The notes beneath the pieces are model-generated. The model did not search any database. It was not told the DNA's origin and saw only the letters and a list, made by a program, of their open reading frames with translations. From a bacterium (GTDB lineage: Bacteria > Omnitrophota > Gorgyraeia > Zapsychrales > Zapsychraceae), in the NCBI GenBank assembly GCA_030429765.1, contig JAUIER010000017.1:1-64000 (forward strand): DNA of 64,000 nt. The letters are read 5' to 3'. A program made the position numbers and the translations under genes. This document shows, in pieces, positions 39,301 to 46,509 of this stretch. The first letter of the stretch is position 1. Every line of letters begins with the position of its first letter.

Positions 39301-42300
39301 ACTGACAACGGAATTGTCGTCGGACCCGATAATCAACACATTGGAATTCAGTACCATCCCCGTGATATTTCCGGTACCGTCGTACAAGGTCACAGAGGTT
39401 GCCTCCAGGGCCTCCGCGACACCTTCAGCCCATACGTGGATTATTTCGTCCGTCGCCAGACCCGGTACACCAGATATCGTCCACGAACCGTCACCGGCCG
39501 TCGTCGTGGCTGGTAAATTCTGGAACGAACCGGTGGCCGCCACACGAATGGTTGTCCCCGGCGGAAGATCAGACGATCCGGAGATATCAATGGTACCGCT
39601 TAACGCAAAGATCCAATGAGGCGTTCCTTCGCCGGAATCATTGTTGCTGGTATCCAGTGAATTAGTTCCAAAAATGTCATTACTTCCGATAACCTCGGAG
39701 TCGGATACATCGATAAAATCTACATTGCCCTGACCTGACGAGATAGCAATATTCCAACGGCTGCCCGGTACACTACTTCGCAATGTCACCCGGTCATTTA
39801 CATCCAATCCCATCATGACCAGAGTTCCCTGGATGACGATCGTATCTCCAGCGGTAATTGTCAACTGAGGATCCAGGAAGTCATTGGAATTCTCCACAAC
39901 AATCCAATTATAGAAGGTCGTGGATCCATCAAACATAATTGCATTACCATCAAAATTCACTGTTGACGTACCGGCATTAAACACACCGTTGTTGGTCCAG
40001 TCGTCTCCCACATTGACATATGACGTCTGCGCATTAAAGATATTGTCTCCCGACGAGTCTGACGTTCGGAATGTTACATCTCTCGAGATAAGGACCGTGG
40101 ATGATTGCGCGTTAAACGTGCTGTAGCGATCGGTTTGTCCAGACGTTCCCAGATCAAAATCTCTGGAGGCAAATTGATACCCCGCGGTATCAAAAGTATT
40201 CGAATCCGCCGCGGCGAGCGCTCCGATACTGAAATCACCCAGGCGGATCGATCCGTCCAGGGTAAACGTCGCCCCGTCATCAAGGAAGAATCGTATCGGT
40301 GTGTTTCCGTAATTTCCGTTACCGGTGGTTCTTGATCCGCCATAGAAATCCACCCGAAGATCACCGCTAAACGATTGCGCGTTCCATATCATCCCGTTAT
40401 TTGTAATGGTTGACGTATCATAGAACTGTACGGTCCGAGAATTACCGTCAGTACGTATGGTTGATGTAGCGTTTCCAGTATTGAACTCGCCGGTTCCGCC
40501 TATCGCCATATTACCGATCAATGTCGTCGTGATACCGTCCTGCTGGGTTACGTCGTGGAAACTATTACCGGAATTGGCATTTGAAATATTGGATGAGGCG
40601 TTTAGCACTACATTCGATGTCCCGCGGGAGAACAATCCCGAGGTATTTGCAATATAAAGATCATCATTCAGTGTGATCACGGACGAGTTAGCCGTAAAGT
40701 TTCCACCTTGAATTCGGAAGCTGCCGTTGGTGGTTAGCTGATAGTTGCTACCGGTCGTGTCAAAAGTTCCGCCCACGAGCAGGAACTGACCTATACTTTC
40801 ATTTGACTGCATGTCAAACGTGGCACCGGCTCCGTTAACCTTGATGTTTTCATAAGCCCAATCCTGGACCATGACCGTGCCGCCTGTCGCCGTGAATTCT
40901 ATCCATGCACCTCCGGTAAACGATGGCTGCGCCGCCACAAAAGTCTGATCTCCATCCAACCGCAAAGTCCCACTGACCACGAACGCCGTGGCACCCAGTG
41001 TAGTGACGTTACTGTCATCCAGATCAAAGGCGGCTCCCGCGTCCACGGTGATATCGTCGTTGATGTTCAGATCGCCCACCATGAGCACATCATTGAACGT
41101 ATTAGATATCTGGATATCCCCAAAATCACCGGATCCGGTTTGGGCTATTGTCTGCGCCGATGTCCCCTGCATCACAATCGTCAGGTCATTCTCTATATCA
41201 GCCGTACTGCTGTTGACGACATTTCCGGAAACCGATAGCGAATGCGTGTCTGTGGAATCGGCATTGAGTCCGCTGGACGCATTGGTCAGGTTGATGGTAA
41301 GGTCATTCCCGATAACCTGATTATCACTCACGACCAAATTGCCGGCCAGGGTGCTATTTACATACATGTTGTAGAATGTCGTGACTCCGAAGATCACCAT
41401 GTCGCCCGTCGAATGCGGGATGAATTCCACCGTCGACATCTGCTCGACAAACAATCCATTGTTAACCCAGTCAAAACTGCCTCCTGAAAGCGTCAGATCA
41501 TAGTTACTGATCGTGGCATCCAAGACCGCTCCGGAAGCAATCGTCAATGTCCCCCGAACATCCAGATCAGAACTCAGACTGACCGTGGAAGTCGTATTCG
41601 AAATAGTGAGACCACCGATGTATCCATCATTTATATTCGTTATCGTCTGGGCCAATGTCCCCGTCATATCCACGATCAAGGCATCTTCCAGGCCGCCACC
41701 CGCGCCGGCCCCGCCGTCCGCCACCGTGGCATCTCCCCAAAGCATCAAGCTGTAGCTGTTTGCCCCTGCCGCCAGGACCGTATTACCGCATCCCGTGCCT
41801 GCTGTAGTGATATCCAGATCATTGCGGATGACCATGTTCGCGCTGATGGTTGTCGTCGAACAACCGGTATTGTTCACCGTCAAGCCATAGAATGTCGTCG
41901 CGCCGCCTATCGATATTGCCGCATTACTCGTGGCAAAAACCGTACTGCTGGCCGCGATAAACGCGCCATTATTCTGCCAATCGCCGTCATTCAACTGAAT
42001 CACATTAGTGCCCGTGACATTGAGCGTTCCATTAATGATCAACTCTTCTGTTACCAGATCCCAACCAGAGTCTAATGTCAGCGTGTTATTGGTCAGAATA
42101 TTTAGGGTTTCATCTGTGTACGTATTTCCGCCCTGAATATCCAATGTTCCGCTGTTAGCCGTGAACATGATGTCCTCGTCGTCATCAAAGTCGTAGAGCT
42201 GCAGATCGGTCATATCGACATTGACCAAATCATCACTTCCAATAGACAGGCTGCCCGTCGTCAGGACCATGCCGGTGACATTCCCTATGCCATCGTACAG

Positions 42301-45300
42301 CGTGACCGCCGTGGTTTCATTGATGTCGGCAACCCCGTCCGCCCAGACCACCAGCGGCCGATCCGTCTTCAGAACGGCATTGCTGATCGTCCAGGCTCCG
42401 GCGGCTGTGGTTGTATTTTGATCCAGCAGACGTCCATCGACGGCAATGCGAAGTAGCGTTCCGTCACCCAGATTAGTTGAACCGGATACATCGGCCGTCA
42501 CACCAAAGAACCATTCCGGTGATCCTTCATCACTGTCGGTATTACCGCCATCGATAGAGTCACCCGCGATGATATCCGTGCCGAGCGCCTCGGAGTCCGT
42601 GACCATGACATAATCCACCGTAGGTGTGCCTGTGACGCTGATGTTAAATCGCGTAGACGGAATCGAACTCACAAGATTGATACGGTCATCCGTATCCGCT
42701 CCATCCAGTGTCAAAGATCCCTGTACAATAAAGGTCTCGCCGCCGCCGAATGTCAACGTCGAATCAGCTCCGTCATTGACTTCAACTTTATTGAAGTGAT
42801 AGAACGTCGTTGATCCTGAAATGGATTGATTCACGCCGTCAAATGTCACGGTTCCGGTTCTTGGGATGAATGTTCCGTTGACGGCATCCAGCGTCCAGTT
42901 GCCGGCCACATTCACACCAAAGGCCCCGGCATTGACGTCAAATGTCCCGTCCGTAATCTGCAAGGATCCGTTGACATCCATCGCGCTGGACAATTGCACC
43001 AGCAGGTCGGCTCCATTGTCCGAGTCATCGATGACGACATTGTTAAATGACGTCCCGGATGCATCCACCAAACTGGTTGAGGATGTACCGCTGAAGATTA
43101 CCGTTGAACTGCTGTGACTGAATGTTCCGGCACTAAATGTGAAGTCCGCATCTAATAGCAGATCTCCCGTCGGGGCGGTGTATGTACCGGAAGAAATGGT
43201 CAAATCGCCGCCATGTCTAAAGTCGGTAGATTGCCCGCTAAAGGTTCCGCCGGTGAGAGTTGTTGCCCCATTTACGCTAATGGGCTCTATAACGGTACTT
43301 GTCGCAGGAGACAGGGTTCCGGCGCTAAGATCAAAGATATTCACACCCATATTATCTTGTAGCGTCCATGTTCCGGAACCGGCGATGTCAACATTATTAA
43401 ATGTGTGTGATCCATTGAGAATCAATTTCTCCGTTCCTGTCCCATCAAATTCAACCAAACCACTATTCTCCACAAAAATACCTCCATTATTCATCCAGCT
43501 TCCAGCCAGGTTAATCTGACGGTCGGCCCCCGTGTTCAATGTTCCGTCGTTGAGCGTCAACGTTCCATTGATATCCAGATTGTCCTGCAACGTATAAACC
43601 CCCAATCCGGTTCCAGGCATATTACCTGCGGCGATCCGGGCTATCTCAGAGGCGGACAATGCGCGCAAGTATACCCGAACCTCATCCATCCGTCCGTTGA
43701 GACTTCTTGCACCCCCCTGATCAGCACCAATCCGAATCCCCTGATTTGTCGCCTTAACATGACTGATTCCTACACTTGAGACTGGACTAAAGGAGTCCTC
43801 CACACCATTAACATACAACCGTAATCCATTGGCGCTATTGGCTTCGAATGTGAACGCCAAATGAATCCAACTACTGGTGTTGGTAATTCCCACCGATCCT
43901 TCCATGCGTGCGGATGTTCCATCTGTATCCGTGACCAAGAATGTTACTGTGTCAGCCCGTCCGGAAGTAAACGCCGACTCATCACGCCATATCAGCAATG
44001 ATGCATCTCCGATAAAGGTATCTTTGGAAATCAACACCTGATCACTCCCCAGATCCAGCACCTGAACCCACAACGTTATGGTGAATGACTCAGTCAAATC
44101 AAATTCATTGATATCTCCAAAGTCGATATAGTCTGTCGATCCGTCAAATTCAGCCGATCCCGGATTGTTAAAGGCCGTCAAGGCGTTGACGGTACTTGAC
44201 TGGTTGACGCCACCGCCCCATGTACCGAGATATCCGTTTCCTGTAGCGTCCATCGACGGTGACAATAACTCATCCAATTTCCAATAAGCAAGCATTCCAT
44301 TAGTTCCATTGAGTGTAAAATTATTGAACGATTTGGAGTCGGATGTTATCGTGAGTCCAGTTGTCGTTCCGGCGAAGACAACAGTGGAATTAGTACTTGT
44401 AAATGCTCCACCGCTGGCATCCCATGATCCACCGACATAAACCGAAGAGTTTCCGCCAGCTCCCGCTGAGGCGTCCAGTTCGTCATTGATATCCACATTC
44501 CCATCGACATGTAATTCATAACCATTGACATCAAGCGACCCGTCCTCAACTCTTAAAGTGCCGCCGACATTCATGCGGCCTGAAACCTGGACAATCAAAT
44601 CTGACCCCCCGTCTCCGTCGTCAACCACCACATTCGCGAACTGCCCGATGGTTCCTGTGGTCGCCATCGTTACCACAGATGTACCGGCGTTTGCATTGAA
44701 TGTCACCGTGCTGGTCCCCAGATTTAAGGTGCTACCGAAGCTCGCGTCCCAATCCCCGCCCACAAAGATTTGGGCCTGATCTCCCTCCAAGGTGTTCTGC
44801 CATCCGCCGGCACTTCTAAAGCGGACATTGCCGCCGATCGTTAATGTCGAGTCATTCAAGATCAGGTGACCGATGCGCGATCCCGAGCCGTCGCCGATGT
44901 CCAAATTGCCTGAAAGCGTAATCGAATAATCATTAACTGATGTATCAACCGTGGCCGTTCCACTACTGTTTAAGTCTGCGATATTCATGTTCGTCGCAAC
45001 AACATTTCCATTGAGGACATACGTTTCAGCCGATACACGGAAGAACAGTGGCCCTTGATAATCCGCACCGACAACAGTATCCGTTCCATCCTGATACACA
45101 AATCCGGAGTTACTTAACGTGGCCGCGGGATCGAGAATCATTGGAACTCCGGCATCCCGGTCAAGACGCACCCGCAAACCGTCCAACGTTCCCGGACCAA
45201 TCGTAATGATATCGTGAGTATAAAGATCATTATTGATAATCTCATTGGTTTGTCCCAAAGCCGCAACTTTGATCGCGTACACACCCGATGTCGCCACTTC

Positions 45301-46509
45301 GATATCGCCTGATCCGATCATATCAATCACACTGGTGCCATAGTCAAAGGCCGATCCCACCGGTGATAAAAAGTCGTTGGACAATGTGATCGTTGATCCG
45401 CGGGCTTCAAAACTTCCGCCTTGAATTCTAAGCGTTCCGGTACTGGTGAGCGGATTGTCCTCCACGGCGTTGGTATCAAAGGTCCCGCTCACTAGCTCAA
45501 ATGTTCCGTTGACGACAAAGGCATCCTCCAACTCCCAGGTGGTGCCGCCTCCATTGTCATCGAACTTGACATTATTGAATGATTTGGAATCGGAAATAAT
45601 ATCAAATGTCTGAACCGCACTGGTTCCCGAAAAGACAACCGTGGAGCTCGTGTTAACAAACATTCCGCCGGTCATATCCCATAATCCGCCCGCAAATACT
45701 GTCGTGTTGCCTCCCGGTCCCGGGGCCGCGTCTAATGTTCCGTTAATGTCAATCGTTCCGGTGATCGTGACATTGTATCCGTCTGTGATCAAAGCGTCGC
45801 CCGCATCAATCACCAGCGATGTCGCTAACAGGTCAGAGGTCAATGTTGTGGTGTCCGGCGATGACCCGACCGCTAATCGACCAAGGTTCTGCAATGGAAT
45901 GGTGTTGTCACCGAAGTATAGATCTCCGTCCAGTGTAAGTGTACCTGAAGTCACTGATGCCGTGTAGGCCGCGTCGGATCCGATCGTGAATGTGCCCGAC
46001 ACATTTAGATTACTGCCTGCACCCCGGGCAAATGTCCCGGCTTGTATATTGAACGGTCCATTAATATCCACATTCGCGCCGGAATCTCCCTGGCTGAACG
46101 TACCAAACGATTGCATCCATCCGGCCGATCCAACAGTAAGCGTGACCCCATCCTCTAATGTAATAGTTCCGCTATAAAACTCATCAATCACAATACCCGC
46201 GGCGGATAGATCGACATTGAGGGAGACAGAATTTGTACACGTGTCGGTGAAATGAATAATATCGCCCGCGCCCGGCACGCTGGCTCCGCCTCCTGTATTA
46301 CAGGCGTTTCCACTGGATGCTGACCAATAGATCGGATCGCCGAAATTCTCTCCGGGATCGCCCACCCAATAGCGGTTGGCCTGCGCATCGGCACTGGTCG
46401 CTGTGAAAAGCGACAGCATCAGCATCACGCACACGAATGGCCACTGTCTCATCCGTTGCCAGATCAGTCGGCTGTACTCAATCAAATTGTAGAGCGCCTT
46501 AGTCATCAT
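27316..46509 (-). CDS. Giant secreted repeat protein with seven LamG domains
   Basis: 6,397 residues. An extended signal peptide (hydrophobic core VCVMLMLSLFTATSADA) is followed by a chain dominated by Thr, Ser, Gly, Asn and Asp, mostly short parallel-strand repeats (FNNVxxDD, SSTVxFxGT, SGTLDxxxN) that look like a beta-helix or filamentous adhesin. Seven concanavalin-like LamG domains are embedded in it, together with two glycine-rich units and four EGSPxW modules. It has almost no Cys. The C-terminus (RGAIIIVD) has no sorting signal, outer-membrane barrel or recognisable type IX tail. The ATG at 46509 overlaps the recombinase-like gene by ATGA, with GGAGG 10 bases upstream. Probable role: surface adhesion or polysaccharide binding. 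Confidence 0.85.
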   Translation of the reverse strand: MMTKALYNLIEYSRLIWQRMRQWPFVCVMLMLSLFTATSADAQANRYWVGDPGENFGDPIYWSASSGNACNTGGGASVPGAGDIIHFTDTCTNSVSLNVDLSAAGIVIDEFYSGTITLEDGVTLTVGSAGWMQSFGTFSQGDSGANVDINGPFNIQAGTFARGAGSNLNVSGTFTIGSDAAYTASVTSGTLTLDGDLYFGDNTIPLQNLGRLAVGSSPDTTTLTSDLLATSLVIDAGDALITDGYNVTITGTIDINGTLDAAPGPGGNTTVFAGGLWDMTGGMFVNTSSTVVFSGTSAVQTFDIISDSKSFNNVKFDDNGGGTTWELEDAFVVNGTFELVSGTFDTNAVEDNPLTSTGTLRIQGGSFEARGSTITLSNDFLSPVGSAFDYGTSVIDMIGSGDIEVATSGVYAIKVAALGQTNEIINNDLYTHDIITIGPGTLDGLRVRLDRDAGVPMILDPAATLSNSGFVYQDGTDTVVGADYQGPLFFRVSAETYVLNGNVVATNMNIADLNSSGTATVDTSVNDYSITLSGNLDIGDGSGSRIGHLILNDSTLTIGGNVRFRSAGGWQNTLEGDQAQIFVGGDWDASFGSTLNLGTSTVTFNANAGTSVVTMATTGTIGQFANVVVDDGDGGSDLIVQVSGRMNVGGTLRVEDGSLDVNGYELHVDGNVDINDELDASAGAGGNSSVYVGGSWDASGGAFTSTNSTVVFAGTTTGLTITSDSKSFNNFTLNGTNGMLAYWKLDELLSPSMDATGNGYLGTWGGGVNQSSTVNALTAFNNPGSAEFDGSTDYIDFGDINEFDLTESFTITLWVQVLDLGSDQVLISKDTFIGDASLLIWRDESAFTSGRADTVTFLVTDTDGTSARMEGSVGITNTSSWIHLAFTFEANSANGLRLYVNGVEDSFSPVSSVGISHVKATNQGIRIGADQGGARSLNGRMDEVRVYLRALSASEIARIAAGNMPGTGLGVYTLQDNLDINGTLTLNDGTLNTGADRQINLAGSWMNNGGIFVENSGLVEFDGTGTEKLILNGSHTFNNVDIAGSGTWTLQDNMGVNIFDLSAGTLSPATSTVIEPISVNGATTLTGGTFSGQSTDFRHGGDLTISSGTYTAPTGDLLLDADFTFSAGTFSHSSSTVIFSGTSSTSLVDASGTSFNNVVIDDSDNGADLLVQLSSAMDVNGSLQITDGTFDVNAGAFGVNVAGNWTLDAVNGTFIPRTGTVTFDGVNQSISGSTTFYHFNKVEVNDGADSTLTFGGGETFIVQGSLTLDGADTDDRINLVSSIPSTRFNISVTGTPTVDYVMVTDSEALGTDIIAGDSIDGGNTDSDEGSPEWFFGVTADVSGSTNLGDGTLLRIAVDGRLLDQNTTTAAGAWTISNAVLKTDRPLVVWADGVADINETTAVTLYDGIGNVTGMVLTTGSLSIGSDDLVNVDMTDLQLYDFDDDEDIMFTANSGTLDIQGGNTYTDETLNILTNNTLTLDSGWDLVTEELIINGTLNVTGTNVIQLNDGDWQNNGAFIAASSTVFATSNAAISIGGATTFYGLTVNNTGCSTTTISANMVIRNDLDITTAGTGCGNTVLAAGANSYSLMLWGDATVADGGAGAGGGLEDALIVDMTGTLAQTITNINDGYIGGLTISNTTSTVSLSSDLDVRGTLTIASGAVLDATISNYDLTLSGGSFDWVNNGLFVEQMSTVEFIPHSTGDMVIFGVTTFYNMYVNSTLAGNLVVSDNQVIGNDLTINLTNASSGLNADSTDTHSLSVSGNVVNSSTADIENDLTIVMQGTSAQTIAQTGSGDFGDIQISNTFNDVLMVGDLNINDDITVDAGAAFDLDDSNVTTLGATAFVVSGTLRLDGDQTFVAAQPSFTGGAWIEFTATGGTVMVQDWAYENIKVNGAGATFDMQSNESIGQFLLVGGTFDTTGSNYQLTTNGSFRIQGGNFTANSSVITLNDDLYIANTSGLFSRGTSNVVLNASSNISNANSGNSFHDVTQQDGITTTLIGNMAIGGTGEFNTGNATSTIRTDGNSRTVQFYDTSTITNNGMIWNAQSFSGDLRVDFYGGSRTTGNGNYGNTPIRFFLDDGATFTLDGSIRLGDFSIGALAAADSNTFDTAGYQFASRDFDLGTSGQTDRYSTFNAQSSTVLISRDVTFRTSDSSGDNIFNAQTSYVNVGDDWTNNGVFNAGTSTVNFDGNAIMFDGSTTFYNWIVVENSNDFLDPQLTITAGDTIVIQGTLVMMGLDVNDRVTLRSSVPGSRWNIAISSGQGNVDFIDVSDSEVIGSNDIFGTNSLDTSNNDSGEGTPHWIFALSGTIDISGSSDLPPGTTIRVAATGSFQNLPATTTAGDGSWTISGVPGLATDEIIHVWAEGVAEALEATSVTLYDGTGNITGMVLNSNVLIIGSDDNSVVSVTDLAEFDNDDDEDLIFVSNIGTLVMDPGDVYSDEEIRILANNTLRMTNNQNTFARDITINGVFDINGTAGVRITDGDWVNNGTFDPATSSVLFTSTSGVGSTISGDNTFYNLTTLGSGTTTVSTGTIIVDDVLYVTSGTLDMNDNSFSINGSLNLLGGQILTGTAPVTIGDAGGDFVIVSDGTLRIESDATDTDITINAGAWTNSGGAVEYTGSSSTSVFSAIQPYYDLVVNSAGNTFTANTDITVNNDLKIQQGTLDLDGYELTVDGSVDLDGTLDASTGTDGDVTIDVGAAWDSTGGTFTNTNSKVDFTGTTATQTYTLTSGSVIFNDIEFVNPSATTTWVLEDSLDVNGNVRLAGGTLDVNVSENNSINFVGNWTVTSGQFEPRAGTVVFDRTSGSAAMTTNGQALYNLQLNDGGGPGDGRLQLADTLRLTGSLSLDNGTLDLVGQDMHVGGHIDINDTLDAAPDTGGNSTIYGGGDWDMTGGVFSGSSSTVIMTGTTAGLTITADSKTFNNFMINDGLVGYWKFEETSSPAIDSSGYTSHAVWTNGAGNLSNTPSLSKYENLWSMNFDGDNDYLELGTINSDHPLMLFNTEFTISAWFYQHGGGDDFQRIVDKSDNGNAVNGYALYVRPDSQQAAIMVNDNSYSTTSTENYALNTWNHIAAVVTNSDSAIYINGVEITTSSYTRGAHALPPNVNTTMRIGSWNHSTQREYDGELDEIRIYNRALTAAEIARMANGYMPGVGGGTYTLQDALNVDGSLTINAGELDSGANQNINVAGSWINNGGIFTPNLNLTTLDGTGSGLEILSGTQTFYNLHLANAGTWTLLDDLPVSSELQVRGNGSLGYSTDTNIEPISIIGDTLLPGGGPTGTFIGNANQFRHDGDLHISAGTYTAPTDLLEITGSFIHSGGTFNNSSSTVIFGGTTGGLIDSSGGAVFNDLVISDGLVAYWKMDEIVTPTFDHSGYGNHCTWVNSPTTSNQTPDVDYVNPASLEFDQADTDHLDCGSDESLNLTEAITVTAWVNPGTPLNAETIIVTRANSTGSTTDWRFMAQGYTAGGGEWGFRVSPLVTESNANTALSSGTWYHLAVTYDRQTVRLYLNGVPDGTSSKTAALGATQPIKIGRGIGGAQEHYDGLIDEVRIYNRVLSATEITRLAAGTLPQASTNEYTLQTDLDVDDDIYIHTGELDTGSDRAINVGGSWINNGGRFVSNNGTVLFDGTSSGNSIVTRSQTFYQAEISGVGEWQFEDNVYVSQSFVVSTGSLTYSSADNLEPITLNGTLNVNGGLFNGTSTRFRNVGQLNISAGTFNAPTDVLEIDGTFTHSGGTFNTNSSTVMFVGTTTNAINMPSGAAFNDVMINDGLIGYWSMDDLADPSQDYSGYGNHAAWEDGPANATNVAPLNFVNPRSILLDGTNDVLNTGMSENLQEGDFSVSLWIRPDTLSQIGRLVADDDNGLGWALSYGDGGDQSVRFFVRGMDVSTLTASSVISSSARWYHVAGVFDNANNERLIYVNGIQVAADLTDTGTPTVDPGNIIIGGESSLSPENREFDGRLDDVRIYRRVLTPLEIQRLAKGDMPRTAIGQTTLQTAVDIDGDLVIAAGEFNVGSDYAVNLAGSWINYGGSFEPGNGTVTFDGTTTGHIILSGSETFTNADLAGTGEWSLNDDVATTSSFDVSSGTLTYSNDDDVPTITSYGTLLINGGTFIGTSARFRSDGILSIESGVFTAPSDVLEISGTFSHSGGTFNTNSSTVMFVGDSNNTIDLTAGTAFNDLAINDGLVGYWRMDETSSPVQDSSGYANNGTWSGTTTSFASTASTIQFSNPGAVSFDGSGDYIFVPENNLYNSENLTVSYWLRIPSGHGNVNFDRIFELGGYLKVGGISMEFNGTTQLTAYVWNTPTWTDIGSYTFVQDEWFNVILTSQTSPSQQHRIYINGVEQGSGTTQPRFVSPESLTIGARNNNNSQFQGEFIIDDFRIYNRVLSPSEITRISSGAAPALSQSSTTLLTNLDVDGNIIISSGTLDVGSNRLINVAGSWLNQGGVFNEGTSTVIFDAQSGTVNIQELQTFYHVQFNDAPGGTAIFNQYSSLDIDGNLSLTDGTLDASTDNHSIQLAGNWINNDTFTPRTGTVEFDGDNQTVTGATTFYSIAKYDETDNGVDSIIAFEAGTTFTINGTITFQGLDDSDRVNIVSTNPGTRSTFDVAIGNQRVRWMDIQDSQTVTSDLLAVRSIENTNTDAPEASPHWIISLGEIYEWTGSSDATTWEDQGNWSVRDSSDGDDGYPDDNLEEAFFLTGSNTIDTPSGTLTIGGLQTSGAFTGTVVLSGTLVLDDAAGLNGDVNILTGTLTHLDNTTTETNKLVMQIDGDLTVAAGAQINVDGLGYDAGFGPGTPGAGINEGGSYGGQGGDHNLAGIVGSVYGSITAPVNIGSGGGTDASGGGAAIITVGGTTTIDGSISAQGDAVSVGAGSGGTINLTTGYLQGTGTLSVDGGSLGIVTRGAGGGGRIAVDLTGAGADFMSFTGTMRAYGGDAEGRDSGAAGTIYWESPSVLSGQGTLIIDNNNNDMIVTGTILTLMPTSVNLNDFAAVVVRNHGNLGIDADDTINFGTVNLVTDDKRTAFVSILDDTGVTFPAPFTLTGYTLNADGVSSVTGDWTITNGILSHSRNTQNHLYDLNLTITGALNVASTGEINVDGMGYYPSYGPGAPSTTTNGGAYGGIGGDHNEDDDQDAQTYGSITAPIDLGSGSGSAASPYAGSGGGAAILTVTGITTIDGTFSAQGAVGGAGGSGSGGSIFLTTDSLAGTGTIIADGGGGGGGVSTRGNGGGGRVALVLTGGGSDFNTFETGGTITAYGGTGLFNFDGAAGTIYKQTSGQGSGNGILIIDNNGNTNPYTAGGVVTTLDDQDANMTVVGSLVIQNEGYFVIGADDMLTVGGTNDTFTVTSGASFVNFGTFVLAGDAFTTMGSQNYSNTGNTVILIGEDDDSGSPILSGGTFYNLILNNAGNQFTAYNNVDVNGTFRLQAGEFNQNERDLNVAGNFILDAGTSFIKSNIGTLTLDGDLYYADYTDPLQDVGRLVIGQSPDTTTLLTDMSATSLKVMATDFLITDGYNIYLTGTMDINGDLNAAAGAGGNTDIHVGGPWDATGGNFTATDTTVMFVGTTSALTITSSGESFNNLIINSSIGLVGYWKLDESASPALDYSGYGHHGTWFNDVSSYAGTSTVIRYNNPGAAEFDGTNDYIEIPDSDVLDQEDDTMTVMAWINPHDFGEANQGRIIDHGGGDGFDGGWAFRVDDSGPMDNALVFIVENDAGNRDFVQSNNEIITLNEWQHVAATINGFNVEFFVNGVSEGTAVLTRDIGKTTEPVRIGIRASDTNRDYDGYIDEVRIYGRVLADAEIQDIANGTMPLTGLGTYTLQDNLDVNGTLSLNDGTLDTGSNRQINVARSWLNHGGQFMPNSGVVIFDGGVTGNQILSGSETFRSVSIVGFNGGWELQDDTAATGGYTIALGDLSYATSTVIEPVVMNSNMFINAPFGTFTGTSTRFRHAGDVNISDGTYTAPTDVVEIDGSFTHTGGTFTNSSSTVMFTGTGAGSTINTSGGGTFQNVIVNDGLIAYWPLDEVATPSLDYSGYDNHLDWVNAPTSTNNTTSTIKFRNPSSLQFDGGNDVLAVTDYNINKRLDIEAGEEFTMSVWVRSSDTTQDQKVIDNRDGNVGGYQLRFTTGGGFFLRIDEGPGSTDTVATPTVMDGTWKHIAAGRSSAEHFLYVNGGTPDTSADATLADLSNSIDFQLGGESAGAGAWNGEIDDVRIYNRALSAAEIQRLANGDQPSTGLGTYTLASNLDVDGTLRLNAGTLDTDAAANYQVNVGGDWENFGGVFNARSGTVVFDGNDHWIPASETFYNFSKNLTAGPSRTLTFGRKSTVTVNNTLDIGGFDASNELLLRSSSVGARFNVDVTGAAQTVRFVNVQDSEALSNDIKTLNSTDAGNTDTKEGSPRWVFGPLRGAIIIVD
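30650..32310 (-). repeat. Two glycine-rich units in the giant gene
   Basis: Copy A (about 31610-32310) and copy B (about 30650-31375) share the order: DGxGYxxxxGPGxP, AYGGxGGDHN, GSITAP, SGGGAAIxTV, TTIDGxxSAQG, GAGSGG, RGxGGGGRxAxxLTG, AYGG, GAAGTIY, LIIDNNxN. They look like a duplicated domain of about 230 residues. Similar GGGGRIAV stretches occur in other large bacterial surface proteins. Confidence 0.75.
39050..42635 (-). repeat. Paired modules of about 220 residues with EGSPxW signature
   Basis: Copies at about 41965-42635 and 39050-39730 share DSEx(n)EGxPxWxF, GDGTxxRxA, TAGxGxWTIS, VWAxGVAxxxxxTxVTLYDGxGNxTGMVL and DGDWxNNG in the same order. Two shorter copies of the first part lie near 32545-32700 and at the C-terminus (27316-27470), so the module ends the protein. 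Confidence 0.7.

Larger units (their letters stand above)
27880..44300 (-). repeat. Seven LamG-containing supermodules within the giant gene
   Basis: Each LamG unit starts GLIGYWKLDE-like and ends DEVRIYNRALSAAEIxRL then a xxGxMP linker. Approximate spans are 43640-44300, 37100-37740, 35840-36470, 34590-35225, 33350-33990, 29140-29795 and 27880-28520. After each comes a stereotyped chain (LDVNGTL, GSWINNGG, FDGT). In most copies this continues through xEPI, FRHxGD, TAPTD, HSGGTF and SSSTVxFxGT before the next DGLIxYW. The units vary in sequence but not in order. Confidence 0.8.

Noticed and set aside
27316-46509. CRISPR-like or tandem DNA repeat arrays in the giant gene
   Set aside because: Repeats are at the protein level with divergent DNA; no regular repeat-spacer structure was seen.
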